NCBI GenBank assembly: GCA_025024175.1
Contig: QCXZ01000064.1
Coordinates: 42,677,325 to 42,741,324 of the forward strand
Source of the DNA: Rhyzopertha dominica
Lineage: Eukaryota; Arthropoda; Insecta; Coleoptera; Bostrichidae
Length of the DNA: 64,000 bases
Direction of reading: 5' to 3'
Positions 41,970-55,152 of this stretch are shown one piece after another. Position numbers and translations under genes: made by a program. Position 1 is the first letter of the stretch; each line of letters opens with the position of its first letter. A model generated the notes under the pieces. The model saw only the letters and a program-made list of their open reading frames with translations. It did not search any database and was not told the origin of the DNA.

Positions 41970-44559
41970 GTGGAATTCAAAACAAATAAAACGGCGTGCT
42001 ATGGGTACTTATGTCACCGCTCCTTTTTTCTAAAATCTAAGGGCAAAAACTAAGTGGCTTTGCTTGCTTGACTTCTATTGAAGTTAAATAACTAGTGATC
42101 CTAATAACGATTTCGCATTTTAACGTCGGCGCTCTCTGTTCGTTCACACAAAATGAAAACAACGTAAAGAAGTTGGGACGCTGATTGCTAATTCTAACCA
42201 GCATCGCGCGAGTTTGCGACTACACTTTATCAAAAACAAAGGACGCATTAAGGCGATTTGCATTTTATTCTCGCATACCATCACCAACTGTATTTTGTAC
42301 GGTTCTATTTTGGATGATTGTTTCGTCATAACGACGCCTGGAGCGGTCAAGCATTTTTAGTTGTAATGTGAAAAGTACTGCAACGTGCAATTTGCGTATT
42401 GCGTTCAACTGATTTTTAAAGCTAACTGAAGAAAATTTACTAATAAATACATTTCGAGTATATGTATATCATTCTTTAGAATGTTAGGTCAATTTGCGTT
42501 TATTGCATATAGATTTTAAAAATCCTTACAACCTTCTTCTCCTCCCAGCCAACAGGGATCACATCAAGAGAGAATATCTAGTCCCACGATCAACAGTGGT
42601 TGGCTTATGAAGTTTCAGTAGGTACCATTAAACCAAAACTATGGTCTGATTAGGAATGACAGACATATAAGAACAGATGGTGGTGCATGCTGATGTACAA
42701 AAAGTCAGTTTCAGTAGGTATAAGATAACTGATACTTTCCTGAATGATATGGAACTTGAATAGCTCTGGCTAGAATCACAATAAAATTGCAACGCAATTT
42801 GTCTATATTATTTATAATAGCATCAACTGAATTTTACTTTGAGTTTTAATATTAACTATTGTGGTGCTCATCGCCCTTTTCACATAGGGTTTAAAAATGC
42901 ATAGACATTTAGTAAACGCAGCAAAAATATTTATCAAATATACGCAGTAATTCTGCCAGTATCAAAAATCTAACAACCTTGTTTTATTATTTTATTTTGA
43001 AACCTTTATTGTCATATGTATGAATTGAGCAATAAATATCCTGCTGTAAATGTTTAAAATTGGGATGAGCAATGCGGTGTAATCAGCTAATTGGTACCAA
43101 AAATATATTCTATATTTTAACCAGCTTATCTTATATGTCATTCACTTATAATTACTTAGCTTAATGGATTTTCAATATCGTTGTGCTAATCTACAGTAAA
43201 TATATAAGTTATAGTAGAATATTCAACATCTTGTCCCTATAAAGCCTCAAGCACGTCAGGACAGGAACTTGTTTCTGAACGTTTTATTTTAATGAGGTGC
43301 AGTCTTTAAAATTCTTTGGGTATGACAGGCTTTTTTTCAAAACGAATACTACTACTCTATAATTATTATTTTTAATTGTTATTAATTACTAGCTAGATAT
43401 ATATATGGACAAATCATCTAGGTTATCGTCATGGTTTCTCTCAAATCGGATGGCATACCAATAAAATTTAAAAAAAAACGAATTACTGAATATGAAACAG
43501 GAAACATAGAAACCAAACCTATTTTTATATGCAAACGATCACCAAAAATACATTATAAATAAAAGGATTAGTCAAAAGTATGAAACAACATACTTATTTA
43601 TAAACTTTAAACAGAATGTTGTTTTTTATTGGCATGCAAACGATTTTTGCGAGGATTTGCATTGCCTTTTTATTCTTGAAATGACACGATGCTTATTTTG
43701 GTTTGATAACCAACTTTTTGTGAAAAAAAATTGTCATAACAGGTTTCGCAGGTGTCAATACTGGTTTTTGATTATTTTTCGCTAAAATGAAATGATGCCC
43801 CAGACTTACTAAGAAACAGTATACAATTGCGTACAAAATCACAGAAAAATGATGGTTTCAATTATTGAGCCGTTTTAACCGGAATAACTAACACCTTACA
43901 ACAAGCAGAACAACTGATTGGCAATTTACGAAAAGCCTTAAGGGAATGAAAACAAGCTTACAAAAAATATCAGGAAAATATATTTTCGTTACAAATGTGT
44001 TATAACAGAACAAGAATATCGTAAACTAATACCGTTGTGACACGAATAAAAAAGTTTTTGAACATTTTGCAAAGTGCAGAATTTATCTTTCAGTTAAAAA
44101 ATGGTGCTTCCAAGAAAATGTTAATAAATAGTAGTAGAAGTGTTTCAATGAGAGACTCCCTTTAATGTTACAAAATATAAGTATATGGTATACAGTTTTA
44201 TAACGAATTAGGTAGAATTTTAAGTCAAAGAATTTGTGCAACATTTTTCGCACAAATGTAACAAATAATGAATATATTTTGTGAAAAATATATTTTCTTG
44301 ATCAGTATTTTTTAATGGATTGACCTCATAAATAACAACTGCAGATGTAGGGATTATATTATTATACACTGCACCTTAAATGAAATTAATGCAAATAATT
44401 AGTAATGACAATTAATATAATAATACAATGATACATAATAAATAACAATAAACTTATAACTATATGGTATGTTTAAAAAAGTTCCATCATTGAAATCCTA
44501 AAATAATATTTATAATGTCTAATATACAGTTTTTATATAGAAGCTGCAATTTCCAGAAA

Positions 44560-45162
44560 CGATTGGTTTTTGATATACAGGTTGTTGAAATTGAATTTTA
44601 AAAAATGATTGACCATTCCTGAACTATAAAAGATATCAATTTCAAATTTGGTGGAAATCATAACGGCATAAGTTACAGTAAAAAAAGTAAGCGGGTTTCT
44701 GAAGTACCAGTGGCGTGCGCTGGGGTAATGCACCCCCTTCTTAATAGAACTTTTTGGTCTGTCGATTTTTAGACAAACTAATACAGTTTTGTAATCTCTA
44801 ATCAATTCTAAATAAAGCATGTATCCTTGAAGCTTCCCGTAACACGACTCATTTGTCCCTAAAAATTGATTTTTTGATTGAAAACACTACACCGTCATTA
44901 TTTTGTGAAATCACAAATATGTTACTGAAACTAACAACGCTTGAAAGGTGATAGAAAATGTAATTTTAGAAACTTTTTTCGAATATAAAAAATTGCGAAA
45001 ACGCTTTGTTTTTGATACGCAGGGTGTTGAAATCGAATTGTAAAATATGTTTTTTAGAGAAAGAGGCTAGAAAACGAAACCCTGCAATCAGGCTAGTGCG
45101 TGATGTAGAAAACCAAACTACCCTCATCGCAGGGTATTGTTTTCTAGCCTCTCTTTCTTTAG
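44560..45162. repeat. Paired direct repeats and a hairpin
   Basis: TTTTTGATA(T/C)(A/G)CAGG(T/G)TGTTGAA occurs at about 44562 and 45008 in the same orientation. After the second, an inverted pair AGAAAGAGGCTAGAAAAC (about 45058) and GTTTTCTAGCCTCTCTTTCT (about 45139) forms a hairpin with a loop of about 45 bases. Probably transposon debris. Confidence 0.6.
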
Positions 45163-45989
45163 AACGAACTTTGTACTTGATTTATTTAAGTTACTCCAAA
45201 TTTTTGGGGTTTATGTGCAGTGATGGGTATGTAGGCATAATTTGTACCATAATAAGCTGTTAAACTGACACTTAAAAAATTATGAACAGCACTATTAATA
45301 GAATATGGAGGCGACGAGTTTTTCTTGTTTTTCATGAAGGGGTAAAAATTACGCATACGTTGTAATAGTGCAAATTGAAGAAGTCAAAAGTCGGCATCCA
45401 ATTATGAAGCAATATTTATTATACCTGGTAAGGTAAAATACTATTTACAAAAATTTATTTGCAAAATATATCCCGCAAAAAATTTGTTTGGACACTCACT
45501 ATGTTATTTTTAAAGAGTTTAAAAAGACCTACAATTTGACATAACTTAAGGTTGTACCTAAAAATAATGAAAATACGAGCCTTGGGAGTTTTAGGTGGCG
45601 GATCCTACAGATCACCTTATTTTGTCTATGAACAGTAGATGTACCTAGAGCTGTGACGAATCAACCTGGAGGTCATACACTATATTAACGGTTATTATAA
45701 AATGTTTTTTTTTCCATTTCCGAATAAAATTCTTTTGTGGATATTACTGTCGTATTTCAGAGAATAGATGTAAGATATTAACCTTATTTTGTTACAATAT
45801 TATCCAATAAATAACCTTACCTTTAAATATTTTGTGCAACATATCATTGAAAATAATATTCCTAAATTTAAGAAATATCACTAGATTTTTTTAGCGTGTA
45901 TTATTATTATTATTGTTTTTCATATTGTATTATGTACTGTTACTTAATAAGATTTTTTTATGGTGAATTTTTTTCAGTTAATATGAAAT

Positions 45990-46160
45990 AGACTGTCAAA
46001 TTAATGACATACGCTTACTAGATTAGAAGTATTTTATGATCATTAGATCTTTTTTAACGCGCAGAGATAAATTTAACTTGATATTTCTCTGGAAACGCAC
46101 ATTTTAGTGACACATGACAAGTACATCTTTTTCAAAGTAAATCCATTGGTTTTTAAGGAA
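45990..46160 (+). repeat. Dispersed repeat related to 25.33 and 61.15 kb
   Basis: Contains a GCGCAGAGATAAATTTAAC to TCTCTGGAAACGCACATTTTAG order shared in degraded form with the other two sites. Confidence 0.4.
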
Positions 46161-48435
46161 ATGTCAAAGTGTTTTATAATTATTTGTCGTACAATAAGAT
46201 ATTGCAAAAACAAAACCTTAAATAAGATTTTGAGAGCCCTCTATGTTTTAGTCAAACTGTAAATAGCATGCCTTATTTGGAATTAGATATATGTACCTCT
46301 GTACCTCTGTACCAATTTTGGATATCTTGAAAAACGAAAGAGCAGTCGAAAGAAGAAAAATAAATAAAAATAATTTTGAAGGGTTATAATTTGGTAAGGA
46401 GACCAAATTGCTCTAAGGTAAGTTGATTTATTTCGGCTTAGTGTGACCCAAGGAAGCTACTGTTAACGTATGACCCATTCGTTGCTGGCCATACTGTACA
46501 GTTGCTTGCAACGATAGTAGATCGTTTCGATAGTACTGTCACAAGGGTAAACAAAGAAGGAATCTAAAGTTATTCGATAGTGCGCATCAGTAATTTCTAA
46601 TTTGGATATATAACCATACACACTTTGGAAGTGGGGTCCTACTTTCTCACAGTGGATAAAGCATGCACCAAATTAAATTCTAAATGCTTTGTAATCGCCA
46701 TCCATCTAAATTAAGAAAATCGACTTAATCAAGTCATCGACCTTATTCCGTAATCAGACGCGGTCTAACCCAAAAAGACTAAGATTTCAATAAAAAAATG
46801 TCGTCGATATTTATCTTTACTGTACGGTTGAGACACAACTAGATACGGACTAATTTGTTTCGTACGGGACAGATCTCCGTTCGCAAGTGTTATAGAAAAA
46901 AGTCATGCACCCATTTTTATAAAACTTGCAACGGCGCCATTAGAAATTGACTGTTGCTCTTTCTTGAAAAGCTAAACTTCATTGTTAGATTTTTAAAGAT
47001 AGGGAAAAACGAATAAAACATTTTAAAGCACTTTCTTCTCTAGAACGCAATGCTATTATTAAATATTTTTATGTTTTTAGTTGTTTGGGTTATAACTCAG
47101 TTGTATTTTTTAAACAGAAATCATAGTTGGCTACGATATATTTAAATAGAGTACTTTTTCTGGTTACGATATAAACATGTTAGATATACTTTTCGTAGTT
47201 TTAGTAAAATCAGTTGGTTTTCTGTATTTTTCATGTACTTGCCATTTTGCATGGTCTTGTAAATAACACTTGTAAACATACCTACATTTGAAAGTGACAC
47301 CTGTAGTAGGGTTATTTGTCCCCTCTTATACTGATTGTATTGAAATTACAGCTCTTACGTTACGGTCGGCTCACTACAGTGCCAATCGTTGGTTTTTTCA
47401 CATTAGGCACAACTAGGATTTCATCTAGTTACGAAAGAAAACAGTGAATAAAATCAATTCCCGTACTACTTACTAAATGCTTTAGCAAATGGTGACCTGT
47501 CTTCAAATGTATACTTCATCGGGTATAACGCCAAAAAATGAACAACGTGCTATTTTTAATCTTGGTTGGTGTACTTAACACAATCATTTTCCAATCTGCC
47601 TCTTAATAAATAATGCCGCTTTCCATAACTTTTATACATTTTTTTATTTAATTTGAAACAACCCGGAGATATTGTGGTGGAATAACTTTTTCGAGGGAAC
47701 AAAATTATGTTACACTGGAAGTGGAACAAAATGCGTGGAACAACTGCATGCGTGGATGCCTTCATAACATATTATCTCGGAATACGTATTAATAATAGCA
47801 TGCACGTACGTGCACGTAAATACTTGACGTAAAAAGAAAATGGTTTTACATTAATTAAATTAGGGAATTAATATCGCTCGTAGGGGTACTTTGTTGACCG
47901 ATGCTATCGGTCCACAGAGAAGATATCGATATACGTTACACGTACACTGGATATTAGGGAAATGCGAAATTTCTGCGTAATATTCACTTAACTTTCAATG
48001 CTCCATTTATGTAATCCTCGGAAATCAATACTGGTTTGCTTCACTTGTTGGCTTTATTCCAGTCATGGTATACAATTAAATTCAAAGTATAAATTATAAA
48101 GCAAGCGGTTTGCTAATTTGCAATTTCCACGTGGGGATGATCACATGCTCGCAAAAAGTGGAGTGGTTTTTCCATATATTTGCCCTCAGACATTTTGCAT
48201 ATGTTAATAACAGAGATCGTAAAATAATGCCGACTAAAAGCGTATGGAAAAATTTTGGCTATATTACATAGAATTTGTCTTCAATTTGTGTTTTTGTCAT
48301 TTTTTTATTACGCAAGAATATACCGAGTGTCGATAGGGTGTAATGCATAAAATTCAAAATATTCAACCATTATATCATTTAGCAATAAAAACATTTAAAA
48401 TAAGCACAATTGCAAAAATGATATAATATTTTTTT

Positions 48436-48697
48436 GGAAAGATCGCTGTCTCTTGAAAACACTGAAAAAAGTTATAAGTCTGACTTTTCGATTACTCCTG
48501 TAATCTTTGTCAAAGATGAAGAACCTCAAAATTCGCCTGACACAAGTTCAAAAAAAAAATTGAAAGCAAGATATCTCTATAACTGGTATGTCAACTCTTA
48601 TAATTATGAATGGAATTTGACGTTTCTGACCAAGAGGCAAGTTAAGCTTTTATTAATAGATAATAGATGGCAGCAGGTTCGTTGCGGACTGTCAGAA
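48436..48697 (+). repeat. Left arm of a large inverted repeat
   Basis: Three blocks match the right arm in inverted orientation: GGAAAGATCGCTGTCTCTTG (48436 on; partner near 53650), AAGCAAGATATCTCTATAAC (about 48566; partner near 52485) and GGCAAGTTAAGC to CGGACTGTCAG (48634-48697; partner 52367-52430). An open frame across it (48434-48700) ends its credible part at a GTATGT after 48584, but its start is repeated in the right arm, so it is probably not a host exon. Confidence 0.65.
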
Positions 48698-50295
48698 TAG
48701 CTTATATGATCTGTCAAAACTTGTTGTTTTGGTTATGTTATTATGTGTTATGCACTATTTTGTTACGTTTTTAATATTGTGTACCCCAGAAAATAATATA
48801 ATGCAGTGATTATACTACAAAGCTTTTCACTAGCTGTGTTGAAAATGTTGGCGGCTAAAAACAAAGTGAAGTTACCATATTTACGCTGCCAAAACGTACA
48901 TACCACATAACTGGGTATGGAGAGAACATCACTTAGTAAGTTTCCAGTCAGTTAAACCTTATTTTAAACCTGTTTAGATAATAATATGTGTTTTTTAGGT
49001 TGAGTGTATTGTATCTGGGTGATTAGCATGAGAATTTAGCTGGTATATACTGTGTTCTATAATGAATTTGGAAAAAGCAACGACCTGGGAGAGCCAATTC
49101 CCTAGTTGATGTTCTTCAGTATAGAATGGTGCTGTTGGAATGGAGTAATATTTGTTGGTGTGAAGGTGTGATAGTTATATTACCAGGCAAGTACATAAGT
49201 ACAACAGTTGACGTAAAAGCATGCATACTGTTGTTAAAACGGATCTGATACTCCAAGTGTTGATGAATAGTTAAAAATATACCACCATAAGCTTTCTAAT
49301 ATTCTGTAGAATATTAGTAACATTGTCAAAATCTGTTACGAATCTCACTTTTAATAATAAATGTAAGAGAAGTCACCAACTTGATATGAAATACTTACCA
49401 TATACATTTGAGGTGAAATGCAAATTATACTGCCATTTATTTTGTGCTAATTCTAACAGAGAGTTAAAAGTTACAATTGTGTAGATCTGGTAAATCCACA
49501 ATTTTATTATATTTAAAAATAATACGAATATACCTATGTTCGAAAAATAAATAAAATTTTTTTGCTTTATTGTTAGGTTCGGTAATTACATTTTAGAGTC
49601 GAGGCTAGACATAACTGATTTTGATCAGGTGGTTATCCAGCTATCATGTCACAAATAAACGATGTGTCTTATGTTCTTAGTATCATTTTAATAACTATCA
49701 AAAATGTAAATTCCTCGACCACTTTAACTACACTGTTTATCTATAAACTGCATAGAAAATGCGAAAATCTCTTAACTCAACAATTCTGTCCAATTCCATT
49801 TGGAAAAACCGAATGATACAGATTTACTTTTCTTGCATTTATTGAACAGTTAGGATATGACCAGTGTTATCTAATGGGATCGAGCAGAAAGATGTAGGTA
49901 CCGAATATAGTCTGCAGTTTCAGAGACAAACAATACATGGTAACTCTTAAAAGTTGTCAACAACAGTTGTCTATTAATACAATGTTTGCTAAACTAATTT
50001 GGATAATTTTGAATATTTCTTTGACTGTGCATATTCTGACGAACATGCCTCTTTCTGGCACGTCCGTAACATTCTTGCTACCAAAAATGTAAATGCAATT
50101 TTTTTGACAGTTCAGTTTTGTGTATTGCACAGCCTACGAAACCGTGAATTTTTTTTCAGTGCATTTAAAATATCAGTAGTTCATTTCTTGTTTCAGATAA
50201 TCTCCAATAATTGTTTCGACCTGAAGAAGAATTATTAGCCCTTGTGATAGAAATATCAAGTGTCCCCTACTTCTTAAAATAATTGCAAGATTCCA

Positions 50296-50437
50296 ATCCA
50301 TCCCCAACTAGTGTCTTCACACAGTCTGGACAATTATGGGACGCTTCAAGAGATGGTGAAAGAAGAGATCTGGATTTGTTGGGTATTAGGGAAACCAAAT
50401 CAAGTTCCGGAGGACCTTCAGATTTTTATAGTGTACC
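50296..50437 (+). CDS. Exon-like segment, unidentified
   Basis: After a possible acceptor (AATTGCAAG) the frame reads SNPSPTSVFTQSGQLWDASR, then DLDLLGIRETKSSSGGPSDF and YSVPKS before a strong donor-like GTATGT. Codon use and polar composition look like the disordered part of a real protein. No homology recognised, no partner exon found. If the GTATGT is not used the frame continues to a TAG at 50487-50489. Confidence 0.4.
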
Positions 50438-51960
50438 TAAATCTGTATGTTTAAACCAAAATGTTAATATAATAAATGTTAAATTATAGATGTTTTGTTT
50501 ATGTAAATACTGATTATTGTTGTATTGTAAAATTACATATTTACTGTATTTGTGTAAAAAAATACTTTCAAAATCACTTAAGTGTTCCAAAAAATACGGC
50601 TTAAAGTTTCAGTAATTCAAGTTTTGAATTGCTGTTCGTTATTCAGAAGTTTTTAATTATGGGATACAGTGTGTAAAAATGAAAATTTGTATTCTAATTA
50701 AATTTTGCAAAGAATATACTGATGCATGTTGTATTTTTATTGTCCTTAAAGGAAATTAGTTAAACATTTNTTGTGTTGTATTTAACTTGAATTTATGTTC
50801 AACATTATTCTTAGACAAACAGAAGCTACCTATATGCATCAGGATTTGCTCAATTTAACATTTTCGAGAATAAAAAATAGAATTGCTCCAAACACCTGTA
50901 TGAAGTTTTTAAAAGCTCATTTTTGTAATGAAGATTAATAATAATGGAATCGACCATCACAATCACGTAACATTAACTTGCTGTTAAACCATACCCAGGA
51001 AATACTGTAGCAATCGAAAGAAGTTAAATTCTTTAATTTGTATGATTTTACACTGTTATCAATGTAAAACTGGATCCTTTTTGTCATATTTAAACCACCT
51101 TCAAAAATCTAATATTCATAAGTTCAAAAAGTAAAAATAAAAAAACAACAGTTTTGAATCTGATTTATCTTGCAGGTAAATCAATTCACTAAAAAAATAG
51201 AATATTCTACATATTCACATGTATTGGCTACCAAGTTAATGTTAGAAAGCGCTTGCGATAATCTAACTCAGAAAAACTAATAGGTAGTTTTGTATCCCCC
51301 ACNATTACCATGCATCTTGTAAACTGGCTAGCTACCATATGTGCTGCTTGCCTTCTACATAATCACTTCATTCTTTCCAAANGGCAGCAGATACAATCCC
51401 GGATGCCAGGAAGCACGGTTAAAAAAAATTTTAATCTTGTTTGAATAGTAAAAGTTGGGATTTGTCAATTTAACTTCTGCAAATGATTATCACACACTGC
51501 AAACGTCAATATTTAGAAAATTTGAAATAACTCGTTAACAATATGACTGAGGCTTAACGTAATATTAATAAATTAACATTTCTTTTACGACAAATCCAAA
51601 ATTGCACAGGGTGTTCGATTTAAAATAATGAAACTGGTGCTCACTTCCAGTATAATGGGGAGTCCACGAAATATTTTTAGATTGTTAAACGCTTAATTCT
51701 GAATGACTCACTTGAACCATTTCTATAATTTTAACTTAGACATGTATTATTTATTCGTGCTTAGTCAATCACCATGTATGTTAGGGGCAAGCGGTGGGGG
51801 CGCCATAATTGTTCCATCTTAAAAGTTGTCTGTATTAAGCCAGAGCTGATTATAATCATCACCTACATGAAGTCGTATATACATGTATTCCTCCAGTATT
51901 CATTTAATTTTCTATATTAAAACTGATGCATATTTTTTTTGTATGTGAGGATATGTGCAC

Positions 51961-52182
51961 CTAATCGAGATATTTGAGATTTGAGATGGAAGGTTGGAAG
52001 GACAGGTTGGATGGGAACTTTGGTCTGTTGGAACTGCATAGACACAACTTTCTAATAATTTTACTACCGGCATCTGAATATTCTTGTACAAATTTTTGGT
52101 TAAAATGTGCCATACACAAGAAGTCTATTTCATGTAAATCTACACCAACACATTTTGACCATGTTTTCAACTTGTAAGCATC
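51961..52182 (-). CDS. Terminal exon-like segment with C2CH-finger resemblance
   Basis: On the - strand a very good acceptor (AACAATTTTATTTTAG) precedes 73 codons and TAG. It starts DAYKLKTWSKCVGVDLHEID, then FLCMAHFNQKFVQEYSDAG and later SSNRPKFPSNLSFQPS. The W...C..HF spacing resembles the second half of a THAP-type finger, but this rests on few residues. The first half should lie to the right and was not found. It sits inside the 48.4-53.65 kb inverted repeat. Confidence 0.45.
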   Translation of the reverse strand, partial: DAYKLKTWSKCVGVDLHEIDFLCMAHFNQKFVQEYSDAGSKIIRKLCLCSSNRPKFPSNLSFQPSISNLKYLD

Positions 52183-52366
52183 CTAAAATAAAATTGTTAA
52201 ACGCCGCGTATAAGTAAACATACAACTTTGCTAATTATAATTAAGTATAACTTTTGTATCAACACTTGAAATAATGAACTATCTATACCTATTTAACTTT
52301 TAACTTTTTCATTTTGTACAGATTGCAAGCGATTTGAAATTACAGATGTCAACTGCCTGACATTAC

Positions 52367-52500
52367 ACCTGACAGTCCGCAACTAACGTATGGCCATCTA
52401 GTGTTACCTTTATGTAGCTTAACTTGCCCTTCATTTGGGTAAGAAAATGGCCGCCAGTTGGTATACCACGTATAGAGGTATCTTGTTTGAAAGTAAGTAT
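52367..52500 (-). repeat. Right arm of the large inverted repeat, inner part
   Basis: CTGACAGTCCGCAAC (52368 on), GCTTAACTTGCC and the complement of ACAAGATACCTCTATA (to about 52490) pair with 48566-48697. The arm continues beyond the Penelope-like insertion at about 53612-53652. Confidence 0.65.
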
Positions 52501-52604
52501 ACAGATCACCAAAGAAGCGAGACGTCATAGAAACAACGTGCCAACCTGATAAAAAAGAACCTGACGACGATAAAGGAACTACCTACCTACTAGATATACA
52601 CAAA

Positions 52605-53625
52605 CTACTTGATAAAAGATAAATACAAAATAGCATTCCAAATGTCACGTAACTCATAATTTCCACAATCCCTATTAAAATTATTAGTATTCGTACAAAC
52701 TTCTATAGCTTCTTTTATTAGACGTTTGTGATAATATTTTTCTCCATGTAAAATTTTTGTTTTATCAAAGTCAATCATGTGTTTAGTCAAATACGAGTGT
52801 TCAATTACGGAAGATTTGTCTATCTGTTGCAGCCTAATAGCACGTATGTGTTCTTTCAAAGGCGTACCTACTTTTCTTTTAGTTTGACCTATGTAACACT
52901 TGTCACAAGAACAAGTAATTTTGTAAACACCTTCACTCTCTAGATGTACTTTAACTTTAGTACAACTTAAAATTTTATCTAAATTATTATATGTACTACC
53001 AACAACTAAAATAACGTGTTTTCTAAACATCCTCTTTAATTTTTTCGAAAAGCCGGGGACATAAAGTAAACTCAACTTCAATTTACTTTGTCCTGGCTGA
53101 GAATTTATTTGATTTTGATGAGCACTTTTATTAAAAACTGACCAAATATTCTTACTGCTATAACCATTTCTCACTAGCGCTGTATTAGATGATATATTTC
53201 TTTTTGTAAAGAACCTTCGTCTGAAATCCTTTGTGCTCTAACAAATAACGTCCTCATAAGACTATTCTTTTGAGAGGGAGGGTGGTGGGATGTGGCATGT
53301 AAATATCTGTCTGTGTGTGTTGGTTTTCTGTAAACCTTGTGTCTTAACTGTCCAGTGTTTATTCTGTAAATTTAAACATCCAAGAAAGGTAAACTGCCAT
53401 TGCTTTCTAATTACATGGTAAATTTTATGTCAGGATTTTGACTGTTCAAATGACTTAGAAACCTACCCAACTCCTTTATACCGTGGGACCAAATAACAAA
53501 AGTGTCATCTACGTACCTATACCAACATTTTGGCTTAAACTGAAATCTGTTTATCGCTACCTGTTCAAAATTTTCCATAAACAAATTGGCTACTATAGGA
53601 CATAACTTTTTCTCAGTGTTTTCAA
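52605..53625 (-). pseudogene. Penelope-like element: RT end plus GIY-YIG endonuclease
   Basis: The - strand begins inside the reverse transcriptase with CPIVANLFMENFEQVAINRF, then WYRYVDDTFVIW, the Penelope RT catalytic motif. After a stop it gives NGSLPFLDV, HKVYRKPTHTDRYLHATSHH and SLMRTLFVRAQRIS. The 189-codon frame 52605-53174 then carries the GIY-YIG domain (GVYKITCSCDKCYIGQTKRK, EHIRAI, HMIDFDKTKIL). The 5' two-thirds of the ORF is absent. It interrupts the right arm of the large inverted repeat, so it inserted later than that element. Confidence 0.9.
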
Positions 53626-53652
53626 GAGACGGCGATCTTTCCGAGAAAATGT
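53612..53652 (-). repeat. Right arm of the large inverted repeat, outer part
   Basis: The - strand has CTCGGAAAGATCGCCGTCTC then TTGAAAACACTGAGAAAAAG, matching 48436-48475 on the + strand. Similarity seems to fade beyond about 53680. Confidence 0.6.
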
Positions 53653-54204
53653 TATCTTATATTATGGATGCTGAAAGCATTCACCCTCGTATACTTGTAA
53701 AAATGGTTATTTAACACGTGCATTAAATGAATTTAAAAAAATTCCATAGTGAAGTAGGCAAGCAAATGTTCAAGTGTGAGCAGTCAATTTGCAATTTGAC
53801 ACACCTAATCGATGCATATGACATCAAAAATTTATTCTAAGTGGGTTAAAAACCTGTTGGTAGCTTATATTTCTTCCGACTGCAATAAGTACTTGTTGAA
53901 TATCTTGAATTAAGCAAGACAGTTCCAAAAATAACAAAAACGACGACTTTTATCAATAAACAATAATAATAAAACAATATCGTCTATAATTTCCAGTGAC
54001 TGAAAGTATTCCGAATCTACAGATGCAGGAATCTGCACGTGATTAATTTCTATATGTTGATACCAATAACGTTTTTGGAATTGTTGGTGATCAGTAAAAG
54101 TGCTTAGTTCAGTCTGAAGTGATGCTAAAATTATCAAGAAATGACTACGACAGTGGCAATTATCAAACAGTAATTTGAATCTGTGATCTGTATGTTTAAT
54201 TAAA

Positions 54205-54760
54205 ATGGTGCGTCTAACGGAGTTTGAAAAAAATCTAAATTTCGATGATGGTAGATTATGGGCGATAAACTCCGGAGTCATAAAAAAGTTTGTCAATTGT
54301 TTAACCTGGAACACTAAAACATACTTCCTATTGCACAATCTACCGTTAATAAAATTGTTGCACAATTTCACGAAATCAGTAGTGTGAAGGATTTGTCAAA
54401 GTCTGCTCATCCCAAATTAAAATAAGACACAAAATTAAACATTTTATTAGAAGCCGAAGAAAATTAGAACTTATCCCTGCGTCAGACAGTAATAGGCAAC
54501 GACGTGCACAAGTCAACAGAAGACGTTTCCTTGATGACGTTTTTGCCCACGACAATCGACAGATTTGACTATTTTAGATCATTTCTCTGGGATCATTTAA
54601 AAAGTGGAGAATACGTAGACCGTCTACACGCAGCGAAAAAAATTACATGCTGATTAGTACCTCAAGACGTTGCTGAACATAGTGTTCAAAGTGTCTATGA
54701 GCGACTTGGACAGCACCAAGTTGTAAATGTGTTTTGTTTTATTTGTGAACTTTATAATTA
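54205..54760 (+). pseudogene. DDE transposase remnant, copy 3
   Basis: The + strand reads MVRLTEFEKN, later HEISSVKDLSKSAHPKLK and LNILLEAEEN-stop-NLSLRQTV (the helix-turn-helix region of insect IS630-like transposases). Then, with the catalytic middle deleted, it gives FLWDHLKSGEYVDRLHAAKK and VPQDVAEHSVQSVYERLGQH, the C-terminal block. Stops interrupt it. An internal deletion derivative, dead. Confidence 0.75.
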
Positions 54761-54977
54761 TATACATTTTGAATGAATACTGTTGTAACAGACTGATCTG
54801 TTTTTTTAAAATAAATGTCTTTAAATCTTCAGTTACCTGTTCCAGCGTTTTCTCCAAATTTTTGCAAATAACCTTTATTTTAATTGTTACTTTATCGACA
54901 TTCCGTATAATTTCGATTACTTTTGAGCTACCAATCTACTTTATAATATGTGATAGGTCGATTGGCACCGCATAGGA

Positions 54978-55152
54978 TACCTTCATTAGTGTTATGAAAG
55001 ATAATAATTGCCTGAATTCATTTATAAATGAGCATACGTAATGTTTTATTGGGTAGTGGCAGAGCGTTTGACTGGTACTCTAAAGGTCCCGAGTTCAAAC
55101 TCGGTCAAGGTCAATACTTTTTCATTTCGTCTTGTACCTTCATTAGTGTTAT
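54978..55152 (+). mobile_element. tRNA-derived SINE with 18-bp direct repeats
   Basis: An A-box-like GGCAGAGCGTTTGACTGG and a B-box-like GAGTTCAAACTC (55091-55102) give a tRNA-like head. No acceptor stem forms, so it is not a functional tRNA. The perfect 18-bp repeat TACCTTCATTAGTGTTAT at 54978-54995 and 55135-55152 is probably the target duplication. Different family from the SINEs at 32.9-33.3 kb. Confidence 0.65.

Larger units (their letters stand above)
42000..48430. other. Gene-poor stretch
   Basis: No coding exon is supported. Apart from the short repeats listed separately, the sequence is AT-rich without defined elements. Short open frames at 42144-42350, 44533-44820 and 47556-47765 match nothing I recognise. 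ATT runs occur near 45900. Confidence 0.4.

Noticed and set aside
42144..42350. Possible transposase helix-turn-helix (EPYKIQLV) on the - strand
   Set aside because: The match is confined to about eight residues and no other transposase block is near.
47556..47765. 69-codon - strand frame with a GKR motif
   Set aside because: No signal peptide, splice site or family resemblance; too short to support.
48434..48584. Exon-like frame (SLENTEKSYKSDFS...) with a GTATGT donor
   Set aside because: Its first 40 bases recur inverted at 53612-53652 and its end coincides with repeat sequence, so it is more likely part of the inverted-repeat element.
55045..55115. Functional tRNA gene
   Set aside because: A- and B-box-like motifs are present but no acceptor stem forms and the unit is flanked by an 18-bp duplication, as in a SINE.
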